A stretch of DNA of 52,597 nt from Anaerolineales bacterium (GTDB taxonomy: Bacteria > Chloroflexota > Anaerolineae > Anaerolineales > E44-bin32): the NCBI GenBank assembly GCA_037382465.1, contig JARRPX010000006.1, positions 1-52,597 on the forward strand. The letters are read 5' to 3'. The notes below the pieces were generated by a model, which was not told the DNA's origin, did not search any database, and was given only the letters and a program-made list of their open reading frames with translations. A program made the translations under genes and the position numbers. Positions 17,101 to 27,767 of this stretch are shown one piece after another. Positions within the stretch are counted from its first letter, which is position 1. Every line of letters starts with the position of its first letter.

Positions 17101-20026
17101 GTGCCACGCCGTTCTCGTCCGTCGTGGCCGTCAGCGTTTCGAGGACCGTTTCGTAATCGTAGTAACGGTTGTCCCATTTCATGATTTCCAGACTCAGTGA
17201 GCGGTTGGAAACGGGCTGATCTTCGATCGAATCGACTCGGGCTTCCATGGTGAATTCAGAACCTGGAGTATGTATATAACCGGAAGTCGAGAGAGATATT
17301 TTTTCCGCCGCATCGTAGACTTTCAAAACGATGAAGTTGCTCACCGTCTGATGACTGCCGTCGTCGACGGTTACTTCGATTCCCCAGGTGGAATACATTT
17401 GGCTCGATCCCCAGAACGTTGTTCGATAACCCTCCTGTCCGAGGATGGCATTACTGTGGTAGGTGTATTCCCCATCAGCATTCGTCTTGCCTTTTGCCGC
17501 GTTTCTCGGACTTTCAAACCAGACGTACTCCACATCCTGATCCCCCGTATCTTCCTCCCACCAATACCCATAAAACTCACCCAATTCGTATTCCCGTATG
17601 GTGACTTCCGCATCACCCACAGGTTCCCCGAACAGGTATTCCGCGCTCACGTTTACGGTGAACTCATCACCCTGAACGTATGTGGCTGCGTCACTGGAGA
17701 GTACGACTTGATAATCGGGTTTGCGATAGTCCTGGACTTTGAACCGTCCTTCGAAGACCTCTCCCTCGAGATTGATTTCGAGCTTGTAATCCCCCAGCGC
17801 TGCACCTTCGGCGAGCAAAAAAGATCCGTGAATCGTCCCGAAGAAGTTGGTCTTGAGTTCTTGAGTCTCGATCAGGTTGCTGCGAGCATCTCGGATACGT
17901 ACTTCGACCGCCGTGTTTTCCGGAAGCAAGCTGTAATCTACATCGTCGTCGAGGCGAAGGATCGCCTTGTAATTTACGGTTTGTCCGGGACGATATATCG
18001 GACGCTCGGTATAGATGTAGGCGAAGTGCGTAGAAGCGTATTGCGACGGTGTCCCCGAATAATTCCAATACGACCAGGTGGAGGACCAGGTCGATGAAAG
18101 GCCAACCGCGGTCGTGTCCTGTTCGCCTTGACGGGCAACGACGATCAGCGGCTCATAATTCTCGGGGATCGTCGTTTGGTACAGCCCGTGGTTGTCCGTG
18201 TGGGATTCTCGAATTTTCGATCCCTCCGACGTGTAAACGCGGATTTCGGCATCCGGAACGACATCGCCGTGAATGTCCGTCAACCAGACGAGGAGTTCCG
18301 TGCCGGAGTACTTCGCCACGAGTGTGTTTTGCGAGAGCAGTACGAGCATCTGATCCTGAAGCACGCCATCGATCTCCATGCTCAGCATGTACAAACCAGG
18401 CCGTACATCTTCGGGTAAATACACTTGCTTGATGTTCCAATGTTCGCCCTCCAGATTGGAGGTGATCTCCCAGCGCTTTATCATTTCGGTTTCGCCGCTG
18501 ATCTTGTCCAGCGAGGGTTGGGTGAAATTGGGATCATCGCCGCACAGTTCGACGAATTGGCGGATGCTGAGTTCGTTCAGTTCGAAAAACACTCGAGTCG
18601 GCTCGGTGGGCATCAGCGAAAATTGAACGGCACGCAGGCCATCCGCGTCGACAAGCTGTACTTTCGATCCGACCCACGCAAAATTGGCGTAATGATAGTA
18701 ATGCTCGGCTGAAAACGACCATGTGTAAGGCCGGGAGAGGACATTTTCTCCCTGCGCATCACGCATCGGCGGTTGGAACGTGACGGAGTAAATGGAAGCG
18801 CGATTCATGTTGCTCGTGAAATGAAAATTGAGCGTGTTGTCTTCCCAGGTGAAATACCCCGGCTCGTGGGGCGTGATTTCAAAGGCGTTTTCGACGCTTT
18901 CGTGATCCATCGCTCGATCGAACACCACTTGGATGTCGTCCTCCAAATTCAATGAAAGCTTTTCGTTGGGGAAAACCTTGACTATTGGCGGAGCAGCAGA
19001 ATAAACAAGATCTTCCGGGACGCCGAGTTCGTATCCGCTGGAATTGGAAATCGAGTGGTTGAAACTGAACGTGTATTCCTTGCTGGGCGCTGGTGGAGAA
19101 TCGAGCAGCAGTCTGGCGGTGCGATTGTTTAGCCAATTGATCGTATATTCGAGCGGGGGATTCGTTTCCAATGCAGATTCGACGCTCTCAGGATCGGTGT
19201 CGTAGTTAAACGTGATCCGTATCTGTCTGTCGCCGTATTCCGGCTGTTTGCCGAGATCGACTTTGAATTCGTCCAACCAGTAGGACCAGCGGTACGGACT
19301 TTCGAGTGTCAGTCCACGAGAATCAGCCGCCGAATCCGCGATCGTGAATTGATATCGCTGTCCGGGGGAAAGCGGTTCGGTCAGCTCGATTTTGAGTTTG
19401 CTGCCGGTCGACCAGGTCAGGTCATACTGCGCTTCAGGCTGAACATCGAAGGCACTGGAGACGCTTTCCTTGTCCATGTCGCGGTCGAATTCGATTTCGA
19501 TCGTTCGTGTGTCTATCGATAGCTGCGACGAACCCGGATCATGGCGGATCACGCTCGGTGCGGGTAACACCTCGAAAGTGAGACGTCCGTATTCGTAGGC
19601 GTGATCGCCGGTCACGCTGGCAAATTCGGGTTCGAAGTACACCGTGTAGGTAACACCGGGCTTGAAACCCGTCTCCGGCGTGAATACCAGTGTGTCGCGG
19701 GCAGGGTTCCATTCCGCTTTGCCTTCTACATACGGAGACAATTGCAGCACATCATCGGATTTGTCCACCTGCATGGATTGGTTAAATAGAAGCACGAGTG
19801 GACCAGCAGGCGGCACGTAGCTATTAACGGTGTTGATTGTCCCCACTTCTACGACCCAGCCTTCCGGGGTGGGAGTGGGGCTTTCTATTTTTACCGGCGT
19901 CTGCGTCGCGGTCCCTTTTATCCTGGTGACGTCAGGTGGTGGTGTGTCCGTTATGCTTTCGGCACAGGCTGCGACGAAAATAGCAATTCCGATCAACAGT
20001 CCCAAGATCGATATCGTTCTTCGCAT
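14114..20026 (-). CDS. alpha-2-macroglobulin family lipoprotein with thioester
   Basis: A 1970-residue lipoprotein (signal peptide ending VAAC, residues about 1-21; GGAGG before ATG 20026). After a Thr-Pro linker come several N-terminal Big_5/Ig-like domains (about 45-450), the MG domains, including MG2-like YIYTERPIYRPGQTVNYKAI, and a Gly-rich bait-like segment GRGGGGGDGGVSPG (about 1215). The central A2M signature FPTLTTDSQGELTLTVPLPD follows, then the thioester motif YGCVEQ with Cys at about 1445, and the alpha/alpha-toroid and receptor-binding-like C-terminus. Such proteins covalently trap proteases at the cell surface. No PBP1c gene, the usual partner in Gram-negatives, is nearby. Confidence 0.93.
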   Translation of the reverse strand: MRRTISILGLLIGIAIFVAACAESITDTPPPDVTRIKGTATQTPVKIESPTPTPEGWVVEVGTINTVNSYVPPAGPLVLLFNQSMQVDKSDDVLQLSPYVEGKAEWNPARDTLVFTPETGFKPGVTYTVYFEPEFASVTGDHAYEYGRLTFEVLPAPSVIRHDPGSSQLSIDTRTIEIEFDRDMDKESVSSAFDVQPEAQYDLTWSTGSKLKIELTEPLSPGQRYQFTIADSAADSRGLTLESPYRWSYWLDEFKVDLGKQPEYGDRQIRITFNYDTDPESVESALETNPPLEYTINWLNNRTARLLLDSPPAPSKEYTFSFNHSISNSSGYELGVPEDLVYSAAPPIVKVFPNEKLSLNLEDDIQVVFDRAMDHESVENAFEITPHEPGYFTWEDNTLNFHFTSNMNRASIYSVTFQPPMRDAQGENVLSRPYTWSFSAEHYYHYANFAWVGSKVQLVDADGLRAVQFSLMPTEPTRVFFELNELSIRQFVELCGDDPNFTQPSLDKISGETEMIKRWEITSNLEGEHWNIKQVYLPEDVRPGLYMLSMEIDGVLQDQMLVLLSQNTLVAKYSGTELLVWLTDIHGDVVPDAEIRVYTSEGSKIRESHTDNHGLYQTTIPENYEPLIVVARQGEQDTTAVGLSSTWSSTWSYWNYSGTPSQYASTHFAYIYTERPIYRPGQTVNYKAILRLDDDVDYSLLPENTAVEVRIRDARSNLIETQELKTNFFGTIHGSFLLAEGAALGDYKLEINLEGEVFEGRFKVQDYRKPDYQVVLSSDAATYVQGDEFTVNVSAEYLFGEPVGDAEVTIREYELGEFYGYWWEEDTGDQDVEYVWFESPRNAAKGKTNADGEYTYHSNAILGQEGYRTTFWGSSQMYSTWGIEVTVDDGSHQTVSNFIVLKVYDAAEKISLSTSGYIHTPGSEFTMEARVDSIEDQPVSNRSLSLEIMKWDNRYYDYETVLETLTATTDENGVAHLPLTLNENGHYKLTLSAQDARGIDISTTRWIGIYDFDYPWMNFNASDELTLWAEQDSYSPYQTANLFIQSSFDGPAILTIERGKVHRAQEVELTSPITQVQVPILASDAPNVFVTINAWQPESTALSEYEFSNKPESRLHFDTIELHIDSTDGYLDLEIETDREAYQPGEDANITIRVTDSQGKPVRAEVSLALVDEGIYALSEVLVDPITEAFYGPRELDVHTFDSMSPWREIYSPGRGGGGGDGGVSPGSPRSAFKDTAAWFPTLTTDSQGELTLTVPLPDNLTTWRLTARAVTTNSLVGETTASIITHRAVVVRPILPGSLTSGDQFTLTALVHNYSESQQSMAIKISSDLLEITDPALVTRMVPAGESVTIGWAATAAEAGDAQVTISAEGDGVADFVQQTLTIQPLAVPEVTTQVGSIEDEYDTVIFLPPDALDQSSVHIELSRSIDGNVLSGLEYLTGYPYGCVEQIMSKALPNAVVGRALFQLGSTDQASLLNLEPKITAGLQMLYAMQHQDGGWGWWYDDQTHDYQTAWVVFGLATTAEAGYAVDKAAILRGVDWLQENLATMDPRTKAFALFSMATAGHGDRDATLTLYEYWIKLDTFSQAALAIALDELDASEAAGEILGFLEDSALLGVSGAYWPSPQLDGHYYKKTMSSTTRSTALALSAFTRLDPDNELIPEIVRWLMSQRKTQGWGTTNETSFTLLALSDYLLATQKAEGETYYQVELDGETIQEGTLTADHPMQSIDVRRSQLKSGINRLKIYNADADRLYFVVSTQLYLSTTHVEAAGSIEITRDYRIFGSSKPIEAAAVGDVVQVILNVDVPEASSYVIIEDKLPGGLEALNEGLNTTSHVVDYYGNAQYSWKNLGYNYKEIHKDRVSFFVTELKQGRHQFSYYSRVMQEGTFLALPAEAYEMYNLANWGRSASDTLQFLSVKESAHVELTPVDNRVEVATRRNNVRYVQPPTIFGQKWTPGFHVERERRLLKNAVC

Positions 20027-20112
20027 GGTTGTCCTCCGGTAAGTGGTGCGGAATTCACGTTAGTTCGTTGGCCGAAAGATAAGACAAGCGTGTTACCGCC
20101 GTTCGGGTGGTA

Positions 20113-20147
20113 GATTACGGTTTGGTAATGGATGATTACGATTTGGT
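20113..20147. repeat. two 14-bp direct repeats upstream of a response-regulator promoter
   Basis: GATTACGGTTTGGT (20113-20126) and GATTACGATTTGGT (20134-20147) match in 13 of 14 positions and are 21 bp apart, two helical turns. They end 9 bp before the -35 box of the regulator operon. This is the usual layout of an OmpR-type binding site, so autoregulation by the regulator at 20208 is likely. Confidence 0.6.
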
Positions 20148-20156
20148 TGCCTTCGA

Positions 20157-20186
20157 TTGACACCAAAGAGAACAAACGCCTATACT
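20157..20186 (+). promoter_or_regulatory. promoter of the regulator-kinase-PD40 operon
   Basis: TTGACA (20157-20162) and TATACT (20181-20186) with an 18-nt spacer; the predicted start is about 15 nt before ATG 20208. The direct repeats at 20113-20147 lie just upstream. Confidence 0.7.
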
Positions 20187-20207
20187 GGCAGGCAGAAAGG
20201 TCTACGT

Positions 20208-20927
20208 ATGCCGGAAAATCTCGACACGACCATACTAATCGTGGATGACGAAGATGCGATCCGTTCGGGTTTGGCTTCGGCTTTATCGCGGGCGGGGTTT
20301 ACCGTCCTGGAAGCAAGCGATGGGGAGCAAGCACTCGAGGTAGTCGAGTCACAAAAGCCGGATCTGATCGTGCTCGATATCCTCATGCCAGTTCTCGACG
20401 GACGCGAAGTCTGCAGGAAGCTGCGTCAGGCGGAGAACTGGACTCCGGTGCTCATGCTCACACAGATCGAGGCGACCGGTGAAAAGATTTCGAGTCTCGA
20501 AGAGGGCGCAGATGATTACCTCAACAAGCCCTTCGATTCATATGAATTGATCGCCCGCATCAAGGCGCTGCTGCGCAGGCAGGAAGTCGCGGGACGATCC
20601 GTGCAGATGGCGCACGTTTTGGTCAGCGGGCGCCTGCGTTTGGAACGCGAAACGCAGCGCGCCTGGCTGGAGGGGCGTGAGATCGCGCTTTCGAACAAGG
20701 CATTTGGAGTACTCGCACATCTGATGAGCAGACCCATGGTCGTCGTCACCCGGGAGCAGCTCCTGGATCACGTCTGGGGCTGGGACGATCCAACCGGCAT
20801 GCGAACGGTAGATGTGCGCGTCGCTGAAATCCGCCGTAAACTCGGGGAAACTGCGACGAGCCCCGAGTTTATCGAAACGGTTGCCGGCGTGGGGTATCGG
20901 TTTATCGCTGAGGTAGATTCTGAATGA
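20208..20927 (+). CDS. OmpR/PhoB-type response regulator
   Basis: A two-component transcription factor of 239 residues: receiver domain (about 7-120; Asp57 in LIVLDILMP, Lys in YLNKPF) and winged-helix DNA-binding domain (about 140-237; LLDHVWGWDDPTGMRTVDVRVAEIRRKL). ATG 20208 has AGAAAGG 7 nt upstream and begins the conserved receiver; an in-frame ATG at 20157 lies in the promoter. Its stop overlaps the kinase start (ATGA), so it is coupled with the kinase. Confidence 0.95.
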   Translation: MPENLDTTILIVDDEDAIRSGLASALSRAGFTVLEASDGEQALEVVESQKPDLIVLDILMPVLDGREVCRKLRQAENWTPVLMLTQIEATGEKISSLEEGADDYLNKPFDSYELIARIKALLRRQEVAGRSVQMAHVLVSGRLRLERETQRAWLEGREIALSNKAFGVLAHLMSRPMVVVTREQLLDHVWGWDDPTGMRTVDVRVAEIRRKLGETATSPEFIETVAGVGYRFIAEVDSE

Positions 20928-21820
20928 ACCGGCGTAGAATCACCTGGCTCGGCGTATCGATATCCGTCGTCGGCGTGATCGTCGCCTTGGTGATGCGCCT
21001 GATGGACACATCACCGCTCATCGCCTTTCACTTTGTCATCGATCCGGCCGTCATCGTATTGCTGCTAGCGCTGTGCCTTTCGACAATCATTCTGGTTGCC
21101 AACCTGATTTCATACCGGCAGCATTTGCGTACCGAAAAGGCGCTTGTGGACCTACACGACTCGTTGGAAGAAGAGCGTCGTCGGTTCATCCATCGCCTCG
21201 ATCATGAGATGAAAAATCCGCTCACGGCTATTCAAGTCCAACTCGACAACCTGCAAAGCAGTGAGGCACTGGATTTCGCGGTCGTTGAAGGTGTACGCAA
21301 ACAAGTGGAGCGCTTGATCGCGCTCCTGCGGGGATTACGCCGGTTGACGGATCTGGAGACTCGGACGCTTGAAGTCGAAGAAATCGATGTGGAAGAACTA
21401 CTCGACGAGGTGGTTGAGTTGCTGCAGGCGCCGGAGCGTATCCAACTTGATGTGCAGCACATTCCCTGGTCTGTTCCCCCAATTCACGGAGATCGGGAGC
21501 TGTTGCTGGTCGCCTTCCGCAACCTTGTGCACAACGGATTGCGTTACTCGAACGGCGTGATTCAAGTCCGTGCACGCCACACGGCCGGGCATCTTGTGGT
21601 CGAGATTATCGATACCGGACGTGGTATTGCTGCGGAAGAATTGCCTTTGGTGACGGAGGAGCTGTACCGCGGAACGAACGTTCACGACCTGCCGGGAAGT
21701 GGCCTGGGTCTTTCACTGGTGAAGATAATCGTCGAACGCCACGGGGGACAGCTAGAACTTCGAAGTCGCCCGGAAAAAGGAACCATCGCCACGGTGCAAA
21801 TTCCGTATGAACAAACGTAG
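20924..21820 (+). CDS. sensor histidine kinase
   Basis: A 298-residue membrane kinase, partner of the regulator at 20208. Two N-terminal membrane segments (about 6-26 and 37-61) leave almost no extracellular loop, so the sensor is likely intramembrane. HisKA has the phospho-His in HRLDHEMKNPLTAIQ; the ATPase has N (FRNLVHNGLRYS), G1 (DTGRGI) and G2 (GSGLGLSLVKIIVERHGG). Its 3' end overlaps the PD40 gene by 14 nt. Confidence 0.95.
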   Translation: MNRRRITWLGVSISVVGVIVALVMRLMDTSPLIAFHFVIDPAVIVLLLALCLSTIILVANLISYRQHLRTEKALVDLHDSLEEERRRFIHRLDHEMKNPLTAIQVQLDNLQSSEALDFAVVEGVRKQVERLIALLRGLRRLTDLETRTLEVEEIDVEELLDEVVELLQAPERIQLDVQHIPWSVPPIHGDRELLLVAFRNLVHNGLRYSNGVIQVRARHTAGHLVVEIIDTGRGIAAEELPLVTEELYRGTNVHDLPGSGLGLSLVKIIVERHGGQLELRSRPEKGTIATVQIPYEQT

Positions 21821-22931
21821 CCCACTGCGGCATATCCTTCTCATCACCGTCCCTGCCGTTTTGTTTTGGTTTGTCGTTGCAGCGATCGCAAGAGACCGAA
21901 TCGGGGTCGTTATATCGCTGGCTACGCCTACGCCCGAGGGAAGCGTTGCCCTGGTGACTCGCACGGAGACGGCAAGCGCGGGTTTGACCGCTGCGCCCTC
22001 GATATTTCTCCCCCAAACAATGGAAGCCATCCTGCCTCAACCGACGGACACAAAGGATGCGAAGACGACGCTTCCTCCCACTTTATTTCCACCGCTCGAA
22101 CCGGCCAAACCGGGCGCGACACCCGTGGGATCCGGCACGGGAGTCATCGCATTTGTATCGGAACGAGACGGCAATCCCGAAATTTATTCGATGAACATCG
22201 ACGGAACGGGCATTTCCCGGCTCACCTACAGCGATGCGATCGACGCACAACCGAGTTGGTCTCCCAACGGCCGCAGCATCGCTTTCGTCTCCTGGCGGGA
22301 CGGAAACGCGGATATCCATCTCATGGACGAAGATGGATCAGATCGACGCCAATTGACCTCCGATCCCGGATACGATGAATTTCCGAGTTGGTCGCCGGAT
22401 GGCGCCTGGATTGTCTTTGATTCAGACCGTCGGGGGATGTTCCAGATTTATCGAATTCGTCGAGAGGGCACCGGATTGGAGCGTTGGATAGTAGGCTCGA
22501 GTGATGATGCCATCGCCAGCCTCTCGCCCGATGGCGACACCATTCTATTCGAATCCCGGCGAGAGAGTGATGCCTATCAGATTTACACCATCGACGTTGA
22601 TGGCGATGACTTGAGGCGATTGACTCACACCGGCGCCCGCAACGTGAGGGCGGTGTGGTCGCCGGACGGAAATCGAATCGTGTTCATCTCTGCTCGTGAG
22701 GGCGTTCCTCAGCTCTACATCATGAATTCCGATGGAACGAACCAGCGCAGATTGACGTACGATCTTGGGACGATCAACTCTCCCGCCTGGTCTCCGGATG
22801 GAACGTTAATTCTGTTCAACGCCGATCGAATGGGAAATTTCGACCTTTACGTCATGCGGGAGGATGGTTCGGATGTCCGCCAGATCACAACCCATCCGGC
22901 GGATGATTATCAGGGTTGTTGGCAACCCTGA
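21807..22931 (+). CDS. membrane-anchored PD40/TolB-like beta-propeller protein
   Basis: A 374-residue protein with an N-terminal membrane anchor (about 9-30), a Thr/Pro-rich linker and about six PD40 repeats with the recurring pattern of (S)WSPDG and an Asp-x-x-G turn (FVSERDGNPEIYSMNIDG, FISAREGVPQLYIMNSDG). This is like the TolB propeller but there is no TolB N-terminal domain. ATG 21807 overlaps the kinase gene, so it is the third gene of the operon and may sense or display a ligand for the kinase; this is inference. It converges with the kinase gene at 22943 with an 11-nt gap. Confidence 0.85.
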   Translation: MNKRSPLRHILLITVPAVLFWFVVAAIARDRIGVVISLATPTPEGSVALVTRTETASAGLTAAPSIFLPQTMEAILPQPTDTKDAKTTLPPTLFPPLEPAKPGATPVGSGTGVIAFVSERDGNPEIYSMNIDGTGISRLTYSDAIDAQPSWSPNGRSIAFVSWRDGNADIHLMDEDGSDRRQLTSDPGYDEFPSWSPDGAWIVFDSDRRGMFQIYRIRREGTGLERWIVGSSDDAIASLSPDGDTILFESRRESDAYQIYTIDVDGDDLRRLTHTGARNVRAVWSPDGNRIVFISAREGVPQLYIMNSDGTNQRRLTYDLGTINSPAWSPDGTLILFNADRMGNFDLYVMREDGSDVRQITTHPADDYQGCWQP

Positions 22932-22942
22932 ATCGGCGGGCG

Positions 22943-25153
<2,211 letters not shown>

Positions 25154-25241
25154 GCCCCTTTGCCTTGTACTTCAACTCGTCGACGTGCGGGGCGATCGAG
25201 TCGGTTTCTTCTGCCGATCTCCCGCTGCGGAGATAACCCTG

Positions 25242-25271
25242 ATTATATATGAGCCTGACGGCAGAATCCAA
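25242..25271 (-). promoter_or_regulatory. promoter of the WD40 kinase gene
   Basis: On the minus strand TTGGAT (25266-25271) and TATAAT (25242-25247) are 18 nt apart; the leader would be about 80 nt. It lies directly downstream of the terminator of the beta-helix gene. Confidence 0.5.
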
Positions 25272-25281
25272 ACCAACGCAA

Positions 25282-25312
25282 GCGCGGTGCGGACGCATTG
25301 TCCACACCGCGC
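25282..25312 (-). terminator. hairpin terminator after the beta-helix lipoprotein gene
   Basis: GCGCGGTG and CACCGCGC arms (25282-25289 and 25305-25312), extended inward by GGAC/GTCC, form a 12-13 bp stem. On the minus strand it is followed by TTGCGTTGGTTTGG, a moderately U-rich run. Confidence 0.6.
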
Positions 25313-25350
25313 GATTTTGGTGGCCAGAACTATTGGTCGTGCTGGTTTTG

Positions 25351-27546
25351 TCAATCCTCCGGTGTACAGGGATCGCCGGGTTCTGCACCGTCGGGGCAGG
25401 GCGCGACACAAATCAAATCTGCGCTCGTTTGAGCGTAGACGTAGCAGCCTTCCGGTTCGGGTGCGGGCAATTCGGATGGAACGATCACGGTTAAAGCGAG
25501 AATGTCGCCCGTGAATTCCACCGTGCTGCCCGCCACCCAGCAATGTCCGTAGGCGCTGGGATTGACGATCCACAGCCAGGTTCCGTCCTCGTTGCGCCCA
25601 TCGACCTGGGCGCTTTCCCCTTCCATGAGAGAGCCCGTGACTCTGTAGTCCTTGTGCGGTCCCTCGCGGCAGTTGGCGTTCATGATCGCTCTGGCGGTCG
25701 TCGACTCACCTTCGTCCTCGGGTTTTGGTGTCGGGGTGGATGTAGGTGCTTGCGGTTCCTGCGGTCCTTCCCCGATCAACCCCTCTTCGAGTTCGAAGGC
25801 GCCAATGTCGCATTGCACACCCTGCGGGCGGGCGACTCCGCGTTGATCGCTGGCGGGGCAATCCGCTCCTGCGGCGCCGGCGTCCACCGCCGGACTGGCG
25901 GACATCAGGGCGTGAGTCAACGTCGGTCCGCCGTTGGCGGCCAGCGGATCGAGCAAGGGAGCCGTTCCGGGAATGTCGTTCAGTACAGGGTTGAGGCCGC
26001 AGGTATTGTCGCTGTCCAGATTGTGACCCAGTGTGGAGAAGCCCGTACCGAAGCAATCCGCCACTGCGTTGTCGGCGATGATGCTGCTCAGCATGCGCGT
26101 CACGCCGATGTTGACGTTGGAGATCCCGTGCGACGAATTGCCGGAGACGGTCACGAATTTGAGCAGCGCCTCGCCGTTGTTGGCGATTCCGGCACCTTCG
26201 GGGGCGTGGTTGCCGCTGACCGTGCTGTTCACCATCGTCAGACCGCCGATCGTGCCTCCGCCTTCCTGATAGATGCCGCCGCCGCGCGCCGTGGCCGTAT
26301 TCCCCGAGAGCGTCGAACCCTCGATGGTCAGGATGGCATCGGCGTTGTTCATCAAGCCGCCGCCCCACATGCTGGCTTCGTTTTCCGAGATCGTGCTGTC
26401 CTTGATGGTCATTTCGCCGCGCACGTTCCAGATCCCGCCGCCCTTGGGAGAAAGATTCAAGGTGACGGTGCCGTGGGTCAGGCTCATCGTTTCGTAATTG
26501 AAGATTCCCGTCTGGATGTGCTCGCTTACGGTCACGTCGGTCAGGTCCATGCTGCCGTAATTTATCACGCCCGAACCGACGTTTTGCAAGATCTGCGTAC
26601 CGCTGATGATCGCGTTCGAGGCGGGCTCTAGGTTGCAAATCCCGGCGTAGTAATCCGGAGCGGCGTTGTCAGCCACGACGCCGCCGGTCATTTCGAGAAC
26701 GTCGAAATTCGTGATGCCGCCGCAGTAATCATACGAATTGGTGTTGTTGCGGTAAACGTGGGAATCGGTGAGCGTCATGTGGCCCAGGTTGTACACACCG
26801 CCGGCGGCGAAGTTGTCCTGGATGATGGTGTCGTTGATGGCCGCCGTGGCGCCCGACTCGTTGTATATCCCGGAGCCCAGTTCTTCGGAGGTGTTCATGG
26901 ACACCTGGCAGTTGGACATGGTCAATGTTTCCTGGTTGTAAATTCCGCCGCCGTAGGCGTGATTTCCGGCCGGCAGTTCGGCTTTGTTGAATGACACCTC
27001 CACGTTTTTGAGCGTAAGAACGCCGCGATTGTGAATCCCGCCAGCGTTGATCACCCCGGGTCCGACGGCGGTTCCAACGGCGAGGTTTTCCGACACGCTG
27101 CTGTCGAAGATCGAAACGACCGCGCCGTTGTCGACCAGAAGCCCACCGGCATTTTCGCCGCTGCCGTTGAAAAGAACCAGGTTGCGGATCGTGAGGTTGA
27201 TTCCGGGCAACACGGACATCACGGTGCGCTTCCCGTCGCCGTCCAGTTTCACCGCGCCCACGCCTTCGATGGTGAGATCCTTATCGACTACGACGGAGAC
27301 GTCCGGATCCAGAGCATCGGTTTCGAAGTAATCACCTACCATGATGAATATCGTGTCGCCGTCGACGGCCTTGTCGCTGGCGGCTTCGAGGGTCAGACAG
27401 GCGGTTGCGGGGGTGTGACAATCGTTGCTGTTGTTCCCCGTCGTGGCGACGTACCAGATGTGCGGATCGGGCCCGGGAACGCAGGCCACGAGGGCGATGA
27501 GTGCGAGCGTGGCAAAAGGGAATGTCAACGCGTTGCGGATTTTCAT
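25351..27546 (-). CDS. lipoprotein with parallel beta-helix and SH3-like C-terminus
   Basis: A 731-residue exported lipoprotein (ATG 27546; signal peptide ending LVAC). After WYVATTGNNSNDCHTPATACLTLEAA, a pattern of Chlamydia-type polymorphic outer-membrane/CSLREA-like proteins, comes a right-handed parallel beta-helix of many turns (GGGIYNQETLTMSNCQVSMN, GGGLMNNADAILTIEGSTLS). It closes with FSTLGHNLDSD...DQRGVARPQG, typical of this class. A Thr/Pro linker follows, then an SH3-like segment (NCREGPHKDYRVTGSL) and a Cys-rich tail. Likely a surface adhesin or polysaccharide-binding protein; no catalytic residues are recognised. Confidence 0.82.
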   Translation of the reverse strand: MKIRNALTFPFATLALIALVACVPGPDPHIWYVATTGNNSNDCHTPATACLTLEAASDKAVDGDTIFIMVGDYFETDALDPDVSVVVDKDLTIEGVGAVKLDGDGKRTVMSVLPGINLTIRNLVLFNGSGENAGGLLVDNGAVVSIFDSSVSENLAVGTAVGPGVINAGGIHNRGVLTLKNVEVSFNKAELPAGNHAYGGGIYNQETLTMSNCQVSMNTSEELGSGIYNESGATAAINDTIIQDNFAAGGVYNLGHMTLTDSHVYRNNTNSYDYCGGITNFDVLEMTGGVVADNAAPDYYAGICNLEPASNAIISGTQILQNVGSGVINYGSMDLTDVTVSEHIQTGIFNYETMSLTHGTVTLNLSPKGGGIWNVRGEMTIKDSTISENEASMWGGGLMNNADAILTIEGSTLSGNTATARGGGIYQEGGGTIGGLTMVNSTVSGNHAPEGAGIANNGEALLKFVTVSGNSSHGISNVNIGVTRMLSSIIADNAVADCFGTGFSTLGHNLDSDNTCGLNPVLNDIPGTAPLLDPLAANGGPTLTHALMSASPAVDAGAAGADCPASDQRGVARPQGVQCDIGAFELEEGLIGEGPQEPQAPTSTPTPKPEDEGESTTARAIMNANCREGPHKDYRVTGSLMEGESAQVDGRNEDGTWLWIVNPSAYGHCWVAGSTVEFTGDILALTVIVPSELPAPEPEGCYVYAQTSADLICVAPCPDGAEPGDPCTPED

Positions 27547-27589
27547 GGCGGCTCTCCTGTGATGCATGGATAAAATTGAGGCTCGATGG

Positions 27590-27612
27590 ATGAGGCCATT
27601 TACCGGCCTCAT
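27590..27612 (-). other. hairpin between the MoeB-like and beta-helix genes
   Basis: ATGAGGCC (27590-27597) and GGCCTCAT (27605-27612) form an 8-bp stem with a 7-nt loop. It is in the 221-nt gap, 45 nt before the beta-helix start, so it may end the moeB transcript or belong to the leader. There is no good U-tract on the minus strand. Confidence 0.35.
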
Positions 27613-27767
27613 TCTCTAGAACGCCCATGAGCGGCAATTTGTGACAGATTCGGGTCCAACGTGGGGGATTTTTTCCTTCCCCAGAGGATCGAGTGCGATT
27701 CCATGCTGACTCTACGTCGAAGCGTCGGCGATTGTCAAGCCGGTGGATTGAAGAAACGTACGGGCGT

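Noticed and set aside
25351-27546. coding repeats of the beta-helix gene as a DNA repeat array
   Set aside because: The repetition is at protein level (beta-helix turns); DNA units diverge too far.
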